A DNA stretch of 5,402 bases, taken from NCBI GenBank assembly GCA_023418755.1, contig JAEZZE010000040.1:1-5402 (forward strand). The letters run 5' to 3'. Positions within the stretch are counted from its first letter, which is position 1; each line of letters begins with the position of its first letter. The DNA is from Bacillota bacterium. Its GTDB lineage: Bacteria; Bacillota; Bacilli; Paenibacillales; Paenibacillaceae. The position numbers and the translations under genes are program-made. Under the pieces are notes generated by a model. It did no database searches, had not been told where the DNA came from, and was given only the letters and a program-made list of their open reading frames with translations. Positions 1-5,402 of this stretch are shown here, piece after piece.

Positions 1-759
1 GAGCGTATTCTTCGTCACCTCGGAGCCGAAAATCCCGATCACGAACACGAACACGATCAAATAGGCGATAAACGGAATCGCAAGTCCTCCCAGCATCGAC
101 TTCTTCATCGTTCCCGGCCGATTGTTCAATGCGTTGTAGAATAGGAAAATCTCGAATCCGAGGAAAGAGAACACCGTACCCCGTGACCCTTTCAGCACGT
201 CTATCCAATCCGTCACGAACATCGGCTTCAGGTTGTGCACGTTGAAGAAGGAAAGGTTCATCGCCAGCAAGACTAGCACGATCAGCAGCACGAGGGGCAG
301 AAAAATGACGTTCAAGCGAAGCAGAGTCACGCTCGGCCCCGCCACTCCGTAGGCCAATACGAAAAGGAAGAACAGGCAGATCGCTTCCTCCGGGGTCCGG
401 TCGAACAAGTAGAGCTTGGAGACGTTGGCCACTCCCCTCGTCTCGTAACCGACGAACAATAACGTGTAGCAGGCGAACAATGCGGTAACGACCTTGGCCG
501 TCGCCCCGTTCGCGACCGCCTTCGTGATTTCCTGCAGCCCCATTTTCGGAAAACGTTCGCACAAGGAGGCGACGAGCCAACCGACCGCCATCGCCCCCAA
601 TCCTCCGAGCACAAGCGACATCCAGCCGTCCGACGATTCCGTCATGGCGGCGAGCGTGCGCGGAAGAGTCAGTACGCCGAATCCGATGACCATATTGCTG
701 ACCCCTAAGATCACGTCGGACGACCCGATCTCCCGGTCCCCGTATTCGAACGTCTTCAT
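1..759 (-). CDS. gerAB: GerAB-type spore germination permease, 3' end cut by window
   Basis: Membrane subunit of a GerA-type germinant receptor, which sits in the inner spore membrane and responds to nutrients such as amino acids or sugars; the family belongs to the amino acid/polyamine (APC) transporter superfamily. Visible are 253 codons with no stop; the family is usually about 360-370 residues, so roughly a third is missing. The protein starts MKTFEYGDREIGSSD, followed by the first membrane helix with VILGVSNMVIGFGVLTLPR, the typical GerAB opening. Further hydrophobic helices lie near residues 43-65, 88-106, 127-140, 150-168, 195-210 and 223-244. FLGFEIFLFYNALNN near 199-213 is also typical. 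The ATG overlaps the stop of the upstream gerAA gene (ATGA), and a GAGAGG ribosome binding site lies 9 bases before it, so translation is probably coupled. Which nutrient is sensed, and which paralogue (gerA, gerB, gerK) this is, cannot be told; the symbol is family-level. Confidence 0.93.
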   Translation of the reverse strand, partial: MKTFEYGDREIGSSDVILGVSNMVIGFGVLTLPRTLAAMTESSDGWMSLVLGGLGAMAVGWLVASLCERFPKMGLQEITKAVANGATAKVVTALFACYTLLFVGYETRGVANVSKLYLFDRTPEEAICLFFLFVLAYGVAGPSVTLLRLNVIFLPLVLLIVLVLLAMNLSFFNVHNLKPMFVTDWIDVLKGSRGTVFSFLGFEIFLFYNALNNRPGTMKKSMLGGLAIPFIAYLIVFVFVIGIFGSEVTKNTL

Positions 760-2288
760 GATCGCTTGCCTCTCGCGCTTGCCCGGTTGATATTTTTCGT
801 CTGCATGAACTCGGGTCTCTTCGTCATAAAGGTTACCGGAGAACGGATCACCAAATCCCTCCAATCGCTAATAAACATCGGCGACACCGGCGAGGCATAC
901 GGCATGCCGAAGCTTCTGAGCCTGACGAGATGGGAGCTGATCATGATAAACGCCAAAATAATGCCGAACAGCCCCAGGACGCTGGCCGCCAGCATCGTCG
1001 CGAACCGCAGCATGCGAAAGGCGATGCCCGCGCTATAGGACGGGATGGCGAACGAAGAAATCGCCGTAACGGCGACGACTATGACCATGATCGGGCTGAC
1101 GACGCCGGCCCGGACCGCCGCTTCGCCGATGACCAGACCGCCCACGATGCCGATCGTCTGACCGATCGGCTTCGGAAGGCGAACTCCGGCTTCGCGCAGA
1201 AGCTCCAGCGTCCCTTCCATCAGCAGCGCTTCGACGACGGCCGGAAAGGGGACGCCCTCCCGGGCGGCGGCGATCGAGAAGGCCAGTTTAAATGGAATCA
1301 TCCCTTGATGGAAGGAGACGAGAGCGATATAAATCGCGGGAGCGAATAACGCAATAAATACGGCGATGTACCGGAGCGTCCGAATCAGGGAGCCGATCAG
1401 CCAACGCTCGTAGTAATCCTCCGGAGATTGGATGAGCGCCACGAACGTCGTCGGCACGATGAGCGCGAACGGAGTTCCTTCCAGCAGGATGGCCGCCTTC
1501 CCTTGCAGCAGGGCCGCTCTGACCTTGTCCGGCCTCTCCGTGTGCAGCGTTTGGGGAAACGGAGACAGGAAGCTGTCCTCGATCCACTGCTCGACGTACC
1601 CCGATTCGGGAGCGTCGTCGATATCTATCGTGTCCAATCTCCTCCGCACTTCTTCCAAGATATCCGGATGGATGATGCCCTGAACATAGGTCAAAATCAA
1701 CGTTTTGCGGGAACGTCTTCCGATCGTGGAGGAGTCAAAGCGCAGGTTCATATCGCGAATGCCTCTGCGGATCAGGCCGACGTTGGTTTCGATCTTCTCG
1801 GTAAAGCCTTCCCTCGGGCCTCTGACCAGCGCCTCCGTGGGAGGCTCGTCGATGCTCCGTTCCTTCCAGTTCGCGGTTCCGATAAGCAGAGCATCGTCGG
1901 AGCCTTCGAGGAACAAGGCCGTGTCTCCGTAGAGAACTCCTTTTATCACGTCGCTCCAAAGGCGGACTTCAAGAACCTGGGACACCGACATCGTCTCGCT
2001 TCGGAGCCCGTCCAGCACTTCCGAAGTTTCCGCTTTCGAATCCCCGTCCCCGAAACGGTCCGTTTCCAAGATTCGCCTGACGATCTGTTCGTCGATGACC
2101 CCCCTGTCGGACAGGCCGGAGAGAAAGGCAAGCGCGCAGCTTCTCTTGCCCCCTCCGACCGTGATGACGCGAATGACGAGATCGGACGGGTCTCCGAGCA
2201 TTAGCCGGATATGGCCGACATTCTCCTGCATATCCGGGAACACGTAAGCTCCTTCATTGCGCTTCTCTTCGTTCGGCGTTCCATCCAT
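756..2288 (-). CDS. gerAA: GerAA-type spore germination receptor subunit
   Basis: A subunit of the nutrient germinant receptor in the inner spore membrane, acting with GerAB and the GerAC lipoprotein. The predicted product is 510 residues, normal for the family. A soluble N-terminal region (about 1-295) contains the conserved block at residues 150-184 (PTEALVRGPREGF, then ETNVGLIRRGIRD and LRF) and the SPEDYYER motif near 288-295. The C-terminal membrane region has helices near 303-326, 378-397, 400-415 and 428-452 and the family signature PKPIGQTIGIVGG followed by GEAAVRAGVVSP at 372-399. The ATG at 2288 was chosen because an AGGAGG ribosome binding site lies 8 bases upstream; an in-frame ATG at 2315 has no good site and would place that AGGAGG inside the coding sequence. 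The stop overlaps the gerAB start. Expression is probably forespore-specific, inferred from a sigma-G-like -10 upstream. SpoVAF is a relative, but the adjoining gerAB argues for a germinant receptor. Confidence 0.95.
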   Translation of the reverse strand: MDGTPNEEKRNEGAYVFPDMQENVGHIRLMLGDPSDLVIRVITVGGGKRSCALAFLSGLSDRGVIDEQIVRRILETDRFGDGDSKAETSEVLDGLRSETMSVSQVLEVRLWSDVIKGVLYGDTALFLEGSDDALLIGTANWKERSIDEPPTEALVRGPREGFTEKIETNVGLIRRGIRDMNLRFDSSTIGRRSRKTLILTYVQGIIHPDILEEVRRRLDTIDIDDAPESGYVEQWIEDSFLSPFPQTLHTERPDKVRAALLQGKAAILLEGTPFALIVPTTFVALIQSPEDYYERWLIGSLIRTLRYIAVFIALFAPAIYIALVSFHQGMIPFKLAFSIAAAREGVPFPAVVEALLMEGTLELLREAGVRLPKPIGQTIGIVGGLVIGEAAVRAGVVSPIMVIVVAVTAISSFAIPSYSAGIAFRMLRFATMLAASVLGLFGIILAFIMISSHLVRLRSFGMPYASPVSPMFISDWRDLVIRSPVTFMTKRPEFMQTKNINRASARGKRS

Positions 2289-2296
2289 CCCTATCT

Positions 2297-2302
2297 CCTC
2301 CT
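2297..2302 (-). promoter_or_regulatory. Ribosome binding site deciding the gerAA start
   Basis: AGGAGG within the purine run AGAGGAGGAG on the minus strand, 8 bases before the ATG at 2288. It is a near-perfect Shine-Dalgarno match and decides the start in favour of 2288 over the upstream in-frame ATG at 2315. Confidence 0.8.
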
Positions 2303-2331
2303 CTCGGCGCGGCATGGGTTCGCATTCCTTT

Positions 2332-2338
2332 TACTATG
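2332..2338 (-). promoter_or_regulatory. Candidate sigma-G/sigma-F -10 element of the ger operon
   Basis: The minus strand reads CATAGTA, matching the CATnnTA core of -10 elements used by the forespore sigma factors G and F. It lies 43 bases before the gerAA start, leaving a leader of about 35 bases. The region 16-18 bases further upstream (GGTTAAT, 2354-2360) only poorly resembles the expected G-ATA-type -35. Known gerA operons are transcribed by sigma-G, which makes the placement sensible, but the assignment rests on one short motif. Confidence 0.4.
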
Positions 2339-2430
2339 TCCAATCGTCCCCGAATTAACCGTAATCTTCCTCCCCCGGCATTCCGTAAAAATACAGCAAT
2401 CCCCGCATATCGCTCCCGATCGTTATTTGT

Positions 2431-2436
2431 TATCAT
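2431..2436 (+). promoter_or_regulatory. Candidate -10 element for the AraC-type regulator
   Basis: TATCAT matches the sigma-A -10 consensus in five of six bases and lies in the most AT-rich part of the divergent intergenic region. Transcription would start near 2443, giving a leader of about 44 bases. No convincing -35 is seen at the right distance (TATCGC at 2408-2413), so the promoter would be weak or activator-dependent. Confidence 0.3.
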
Positions 2437-2470
2437 TTAGAAAGCCCTTACACATAGACGAACAGACATC

Positions 2471-2478
2471 GGGGGGAG
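2471..2478 (+). promoter_or_regulatory. Ribosome binding site of the AraC-type regulator
   Basis: GGGGGGAG lies 8 bases before the ATG at 2487. It fixes this ATG as the start, rather than the open frame that extends upstream to 2211 on the far side of the gerAA start. Confidence 0.75.
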
Positions 2479-2486
2479 TCCGTTTC

Positions 2487-4787
2487 ATGAATATAGACAA
2501 GCAGCGCGGAAGCATGAAGGTATGGATTCATTTTTTCGTGCCCTACGGCATATTGCTCGCCGGGTTCCTGGCCGTCGCGCTATACGCGTACGACAGAACC
2601 TCGGCATTGGTGGAAAACCACTCCAAGGAAACGGCCTTCGCGGTCATGGAGCAGACGAAGGAAATCATGGACCGCCGGTTCGAGGAACTGGAGACGATCG
2701 CCGAGCAAGTATCCAGCAGCCCCAAGGCGCTAAGCTTCCAATACGTGGACAAGCCGTTCTACGGAACGAATCCGGTGCGCATTCTGGAGCTTCGCAAGGA
2801 TTTGTTCGACTATCCCTTGTTCAACCATTTCATTCTGAATTACTACGTCGCCTACCCGCGCAGCGGAGCCGTCGTCTCTCCGGAAACCTCGCATTCGCTG
2901 CGGCAGTTTTACGACTTGGAATTTCGCTACGACGGTCAATCCTTCGAAGAGTGGACGAACAGCCTGACGGCCGCCGCCGGACGCAAAACGTTCCTTCCCG
3001 GACAATCCGCCGTCTACCGCGGCAAACCCCATTCGGTCGTCTCCTACATGCAGTCGTTCGGAACGAGGGACCGCTCCGGCGTCGTCCTGATGCTGATCGA
3101 CGACAATCAGATTCGCAGCCTGCTGCATAAGCTCGATTCGAGCAACGGGGGCTTCGCCTTCATCGCGGACGGCAAGGGCGACATCATCAGCCGGATCGGC
3201 TCGAATACCGATATCGGCTGGGCGAAAAGCCTGCCCGACGGATTCTCCCAGCTCGACATCGACGGCAGCAGCATGCTCGTGACGAAGACGACGTCCCGCT
3301 ACAACGGCTGGACGTATTTGTCCGCGCAGCCCGAGGCGTACGTCCTGCAGCAGGTACGCTATTTCAAGCAGTTGATTCTGACGATTATTCTGCTCGGGCT
3401 CGGCTTCGGCCTGCTGGCCGCGCTTCTGTTCTCCTACCGGAACAGCCGGCCGCTCTGGATGCTGCTGCGGGTCCTTCCCAGCCAGCGGACCGGCGGCGAA
3501 GCCTCCCCGAAGCGCAACGCTTGGGAGCAGATCCGCGCTTCCGTCACCAATCTCGTGCACAGCAACGACTTTCTGTCCGAGAAGATGGAGCAGCAGGTAC
3601 CGCTCATCCGCAGCGGGTTTTACGACCGTCTGCTGCGCGGACACTACTTGTCCAACAAGGACATCGCCGTCGCCATGGAGCACTCCCGGCAATCGTGGGA
3701 AGGCAGACGCTTCTCCGTGGGCATACTCGTTATCTCCGGCTATGACGGCACCTATAACGAAGCGATGCTCACCGAACTCGACTTCCGCAAAATCGCCATC
3801 CGCGACATCATTGCCAAAGGCTTCGGCAGAACAATCTCGACCCACGATCTCGGGGAGAACCGGATCGGCCTGCTGTTTAACGGCGACTCCGAGTCTCCGG
3901 CCGCTTTCCTCGACGAAATCCGGCGCATGCTCAAGGAGCTGCAAAACCGGATCAACGGCGCGATGAACGTGCAAACCTACGCCGCTGTCGGAGGGTGTTA
4001 TTCGGAGATGACCGAAATCAGCCGCTCGTACGAGGAAGCACGTCTGCTGCAGCAGCGGGCCAGCTGGTCGGAAGAACGCACGATCGTCGTCCAGGACGAC
4101 GAAGACAGCACGTCCCTTCCGGCTTATTACTATCCGCCGGACGTCGAGCAGCGGCTGATCAACCTGGTCAAGTCCGGCAGCGTAGCCGAGACGGAGGCTC
4201 TGCTCGGCCAAATTCGCGAGAACAATCTCGAGCAACCGAATTTGCCGGCCGCCGTCGGCAAAATTCTCGTCAACGAAATGACCGGCACGCTGTTGAAATG
4301 TCTCGAGCAAGCCGCGACGGAAGCGGACCGGCAGAACGAGATCATCCATGCGGCGCTGCTGGCCCCGGAATCCGGCCGTCCCGCGAAGCTCGCCTTCGGC
4401 CAGCTTGCAGACGCTTTCCTGTATCTCGTCCGCGGCCAGCACGATCGGAAGAAGAGCCACAATAACCGGCTTAAAGACTCCTTGATCCGCTACTTGGAAG
4501 AGCACTACATGCAGACGGATCTCAGCCTGACCGCCTTGGCCGATCGTTTCAATACTTCGGAGGCGTATATCTCCTATTTCTTCAAAGAACAGACCGGCGT
4601 GAACTTTTCGGATTACCTGGAGAACGTGCGCATGAGTCATGCCAAACGAATGCTCGCCGAGAGCGAGATGCCCGTCAGCGAGATATCCGCCTGGGTCGGC
4701 TACTATTCCCTCAACTCGTTCAGCCGCGCCTTCAAAAGGGCCAACGGCCTTAGCGCCACGGAGTTTCGTCGCAATTCCCGAGGCTGA
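2487..4787 (+). CDS. Membrane-bound sensor / AraC-family transcriptional regulator
   Basis: A 766-residue one-component regulator that combines an extracellular sensor with a cytoplasmic DNA-binding domain. Residues 1-11 are cytoplasmic and 12-34 form the first membrane helix (WIHFFVPYGILLAGFLAVAL). Residues 35-294 are predicted extracellular and dCache-like, with GGFAFIADGKGDIIS near 221-235 and a closing GWTYLSAQPEA near 274-284. The second helix is 295-317. Residues about 405-530 look like the degenerate GGDEF-like region of YesN/CdaR-type regulators (IGLLFNG, then AVGGCYSEMTEISRSYEEA). The AraC domain spans about 665-763, with helix-turn-helix motifs near 679-704 and 728-754 (ISAWVGYYSLNSFSRAFKR). 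In the closing motif GLSATEFRR, the usual proline of G-SP-E-R is alanine. TGA is followed by an in-frame TAA two codons on. It lies just upstream of an LplB-type permease, so it probably activates that sugar uptake operon; the ligand is unknown. The start is set by GGGGGGAG; ATG at 2514 is the alternative. Confidence 0.95.
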   Translation: MNIDKQRGSMKVWIHFFVPYGILLAGFLAVALYAYDRTSALVENHSKETAFAVMEQTKEIMDRRFEELETIAEQVSSSPKALSFQYVDKPFYGTNPVRILELRKDLFDYPLFNHFILNYYVAYPRSGAVVSPETSHSLRQFYDLEFRYDGQSFEEWTNSLTAAAGRKTFLPGQSAVYRGKPHSVVSYMQSFGTRDRSGVVLMLIDDNQIRSLLHKLDSSNGGFAFIADGKGDIISRIGSNTDIGWAKSLPDGFSQLDIDGSSMLVTKTTSRYNGWTYLSAQPEAYVLQQVRYFKQLILTIILLGLGFGLLAALLFSYRNSRPLWMLLRVLPSQRTGGEASPKRNAWEQIRASVTNLVHSNDFLSEKMEQQVPLIRSGFYDRLLRGHYLSNKDIAVAMEHSRQSWEGRRFSVGILVISGYDGTYNEAMLTELDFRKIAIRDIIAKGFGRTISTHDLGENRIGLLFNGDSESPAAFLDEIRRMLKELQNRINGAMNVQTYAAVGGCYSEMTEISRSYEEARLLQQRASWSEERTIVVQDDEDSTSLPAYYYPPDVEQRLINLVKSGSVAETEALLGQIRENNLEQPNLPAAVGKILVNEMTGTLLKCLEQAATEADRQNEIIHAALLAPESGRPAKLAFGQLADAFLYLVRGQHDRKKSHNNRLKDSLIRYLEEHYMQTDLSLTALADRFNTSEAYISYFFKEQTGVNFSDYLENVRMSHAKRMLAESEMPVSEISAWVGYYSLNSFSRAFKRANGLSATEFRRNSRG

Positions 4788-4819
4788 TTCTAAACAATTG
4801 AATAGTCTATGAACGCGGA

Positions 4820-4834
4820 ATAAAAGCGCTTACA
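4820..4834 (+). promoter_or_regulatory. Candidate catabolite-responsive element (cre) for CcpA
   Basis: ATAAAAGCGCTTACA fits the Gram-positive cre consensus WTGNAANCGNWNNCW at all fixed positions except one (A instead of G at the third base), and contains the palindromic core AAGCGCTT. It lies between the regulator and the sugar permease, 121 bases before the permease start. It overlaps the -35 of one candidate promoter, a position where CcpA binding would repress. CcpA itself is not in the window, so function is inferred. Confidence 0.55.
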
Positions 4835-4858
4835 GACCATTCTAAATTCGTGCATAAT
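4829..4858 (+). promoter_or_regulatory. Candidate sigma-A promoter 1 for the permease operon
   Basis: CTTACA (4829-4834, four of six bases) and CATAAT (4853-4858, five of six) are separated by 18 bases. Transcription would start near 4865 and the leader would include the C-rich tract complementary to the permease ribosome binding site. The -35 lies inside the cre-like element. The match is modest. Confidence 0.3.
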
Positions 4859-4874
4859 CCTTGATTTTGTCTTC

Positions 4875-4904
4875 TTTACGGACGAGCTCGCCCCCCTCTA
4901 TACT
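4875..4904 (+). promoter_or_regulatory. Candidate sigma-A promoter 2 for the permease operon
   Basis: TTTACG (4875-4880, four of six bases) and TATACT (4899-4904, five of six) are separated by 18 bases. Transcription would start near 4911, leaving a leader of about 44 bases that excludes the C-rich tract at 4891-4898. A weak -35 would fit a promoter needing an activator such as the neighbouring AraC-type protein, but no operator could be identified. Confidence 0.35.
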
Positions 4905-4939
4905 TCGAATCACCGGCCGGAAACAACAAGTCTTAAGCC

Positions 4940-4948
4940 GAGGGGGGA
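4940..4948 (+). promoter_or_regulatory. Ribosome binding site deciding the permease start
   Basis: GAGGGGGGA lies 7 bases (counted from the end of the G run) before the CTG at 4955 and 16 bases before the only other in-frame start candidate, TTG at 4964. Its last A begins an ATG at 4948, which is in another frame and too close to the G run to be initiated efficiently. Confidence 0.65.
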
Positions 4949-4954
4949 TGGCGA

Positions 4955-5402
4955 CTGAAAACCTTGACCGATGTAAGGAAAGGCTGGCAGTTGTACGCGC
5001 TGTTCGCTCTGCCGCTTCTTTACATCCTCGTATTCAAATACGTGCCGATGTTTGGAAACGTTATCGCGTTCAAGCAGTTCACTGTCACCAAAGGCATGTT
5101 CGGGAGTCCGTGGGTCGGCTTCGGCCACTTCGAGCGGTTCTTCAATTCCTACGAATTTTGGAGACTGCTCCGAAATACGATGTCTATCAGCTTTTACACG
5201 CTCATTGCCAGCTTTCCTTTTCCGATTCTGTTGGCGTTGGGATTGAACTACGTCAAAAACGAGCGGTTCAAAAAAACCGTACAAATGGTCACCTACGCGC
5301 CTTATTTCATCTCATTGGTCGTCGTGGTCGGTTTGCTGTTCCAATTTCTCGACCCTCGGACCGGCATTGTCAACTCGTTCCTGGGCTGGTTCGGCGTAGA
5401 CC
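4955..5402 (+). CDS. LplB-family sugar ABC transporter permease, 5' half
   Basis: Membrane permease of a carbohydrate ABC importer of the LplB/YtcP type (binding-protein-dependent inner-membrane component family), which in Paenibacillaceae import oligosaccharides. The window holds 149 codons of about 300; the EAA loop that contacts the ATPase would lie beyond the edge. Visible are the family's N-terminal pattern KGWQLYALFALPLLYILVF (residues 9-27), then KYVPMFGN, SPWVGFGHFERFF near 51-63, and helices near 12-33, 74-97 and 109-131. The frame opens after a TAA at 4934, and no ATG or GTG occurs before internal residue 32. CTG at 4955 gives a start MKTLTDVRKGWQ with ideal ribosome binding site spacing; TTG at 4964 is the alternative and would shorten the protein by three residues. 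It follows the AraC-type regulator by 167 bases on the same strand. A second permease and a solute-binding lipoprotein are expected downstream. Substrate unknown. Confidence 0.92.
   Translation, partial: MKTLTDVRKGWQLYALFALPLLYILVFKYVPMFGNVIAFKQFTVTKGMFGSPWVGFGHFERFFNSYEFWRLLRNTMSISFYTLIASFPFPILLALGLNYVKNERFKKTVQMVTYAPYFISLVVVVGLLFQFLDPRTGIVNSFLGWFGVD

Noticed and set aside
1428..2204. A 258-codon open frame on the plus strand opposite gerAA.
   Set aside because: It is antisense to conserved GerAA motifs, its translation is charged and low in structure, and no ribosome binding site or family pattern supports it.
2289..2315. An upstream gerAA start at 2315 adding nine residues.
   Set aside because: The added codons contain the AGGAGG ribosome binding site that serves the ATG at 2288; 2315 itself has only a weak, distant AAAGGA.
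2211..2486. An N-terminal extension of the AraC-type regulator (92 extra codons).
   Set aside because: It would overlap the start of gerAA and the whole divergent promoter region, and the strong GGGGGGAG site before 2487 together with the membrane helix just after it gives a normal start.
2730..4640. A 636-codon open frame on the minus strand opposite the AraC-type regulator.
   Set aside because: It lies wholly antisense to a gene with clear domains, shows no recognisable family, and long antisense frames are common in GC-rich coding DNA.
4913..4920. Palindrome CCGGCCGG before the permease.
   Set aside because: Too short and without a loop or T-run to be a terminator, and expected easily in GC-rich DNA; no operator family was recognised.
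4910..5284. A 124-codon minus-strand open frame opposite the permease.
   Set aside because: It is antisense to a clear LplB-family sequence and begins and ends without support.
4948..5402. The plus-strand frame opened by the ATG at 4948.
   Set aside because: Its translation is rich in arginine and histidine without membrane segments or known motifs; the overlapping frame from 4955 carries the conserved permease sequence.

Overview
The window is GC-rich Firmicute DNA from an endospore former, most likely Paenibacillus, Cohnella or a close relative. This is inferred from three things: a GerA-type spore germination receptor operon, a one-piece membrane sensor/AraC regulator of a kind abundant in Paenibacillaceae, and an LplB-type sugar ABC permease directly behind it. 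Shine-Dalgarno sequences are strong and purine-rich, as is usual for this group. No RNA gene, insertion sequence, phage element or CRISPR array was seen.

Layout: positions 1-759 (minus strand) hold the first 253 codons of a GerAB-type germinant permease, cut by the window edge. Positions 756-2288 (minus) hold a complete GerAA-type receptor subunit. The two genes overlap by ATGA, so they form one operon that reads leftward out of the window, where a GerAC lipoprotein gene would be expected. A 198-bp divergent intergenic region (2289-2486) carries a sigma-G/F-like -10 element facing the ger genes and the leader of the next gene. Positions 2487-4787 (plus) encode a 766-residue regulator with two membrane segments, a dCache-like extracellular domain, a degenerate GGDEF-like region and a C-terminal AraC DNA-binding domain. 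A 167-bp intergenic region (4788-4954) carries a good catabolite-responsive (cre-like) element, two weak sigma-A promoter candidates and a C-rich tract complementary to the next ribosome binding site. From 4955 to the right edge runs the first half of an LplB-family permease, apparently starting at a rare CTG codon.

How the parts work together: the ger genes are a separate sporulation-expressed unit with no evident link to the rest. The AraC-type regulator probably senses an extracellular sugar or oligosaccharide, or its bound form, and activates the importer encoded next to it. The cre-like site suggests CcpA adds carbon catabolite control. This is a known kind of arrangement; the parts worth a second look are the non-ATG start and the possible RNA pairing over the permease ribosome binding site. 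No clearly new system was found.
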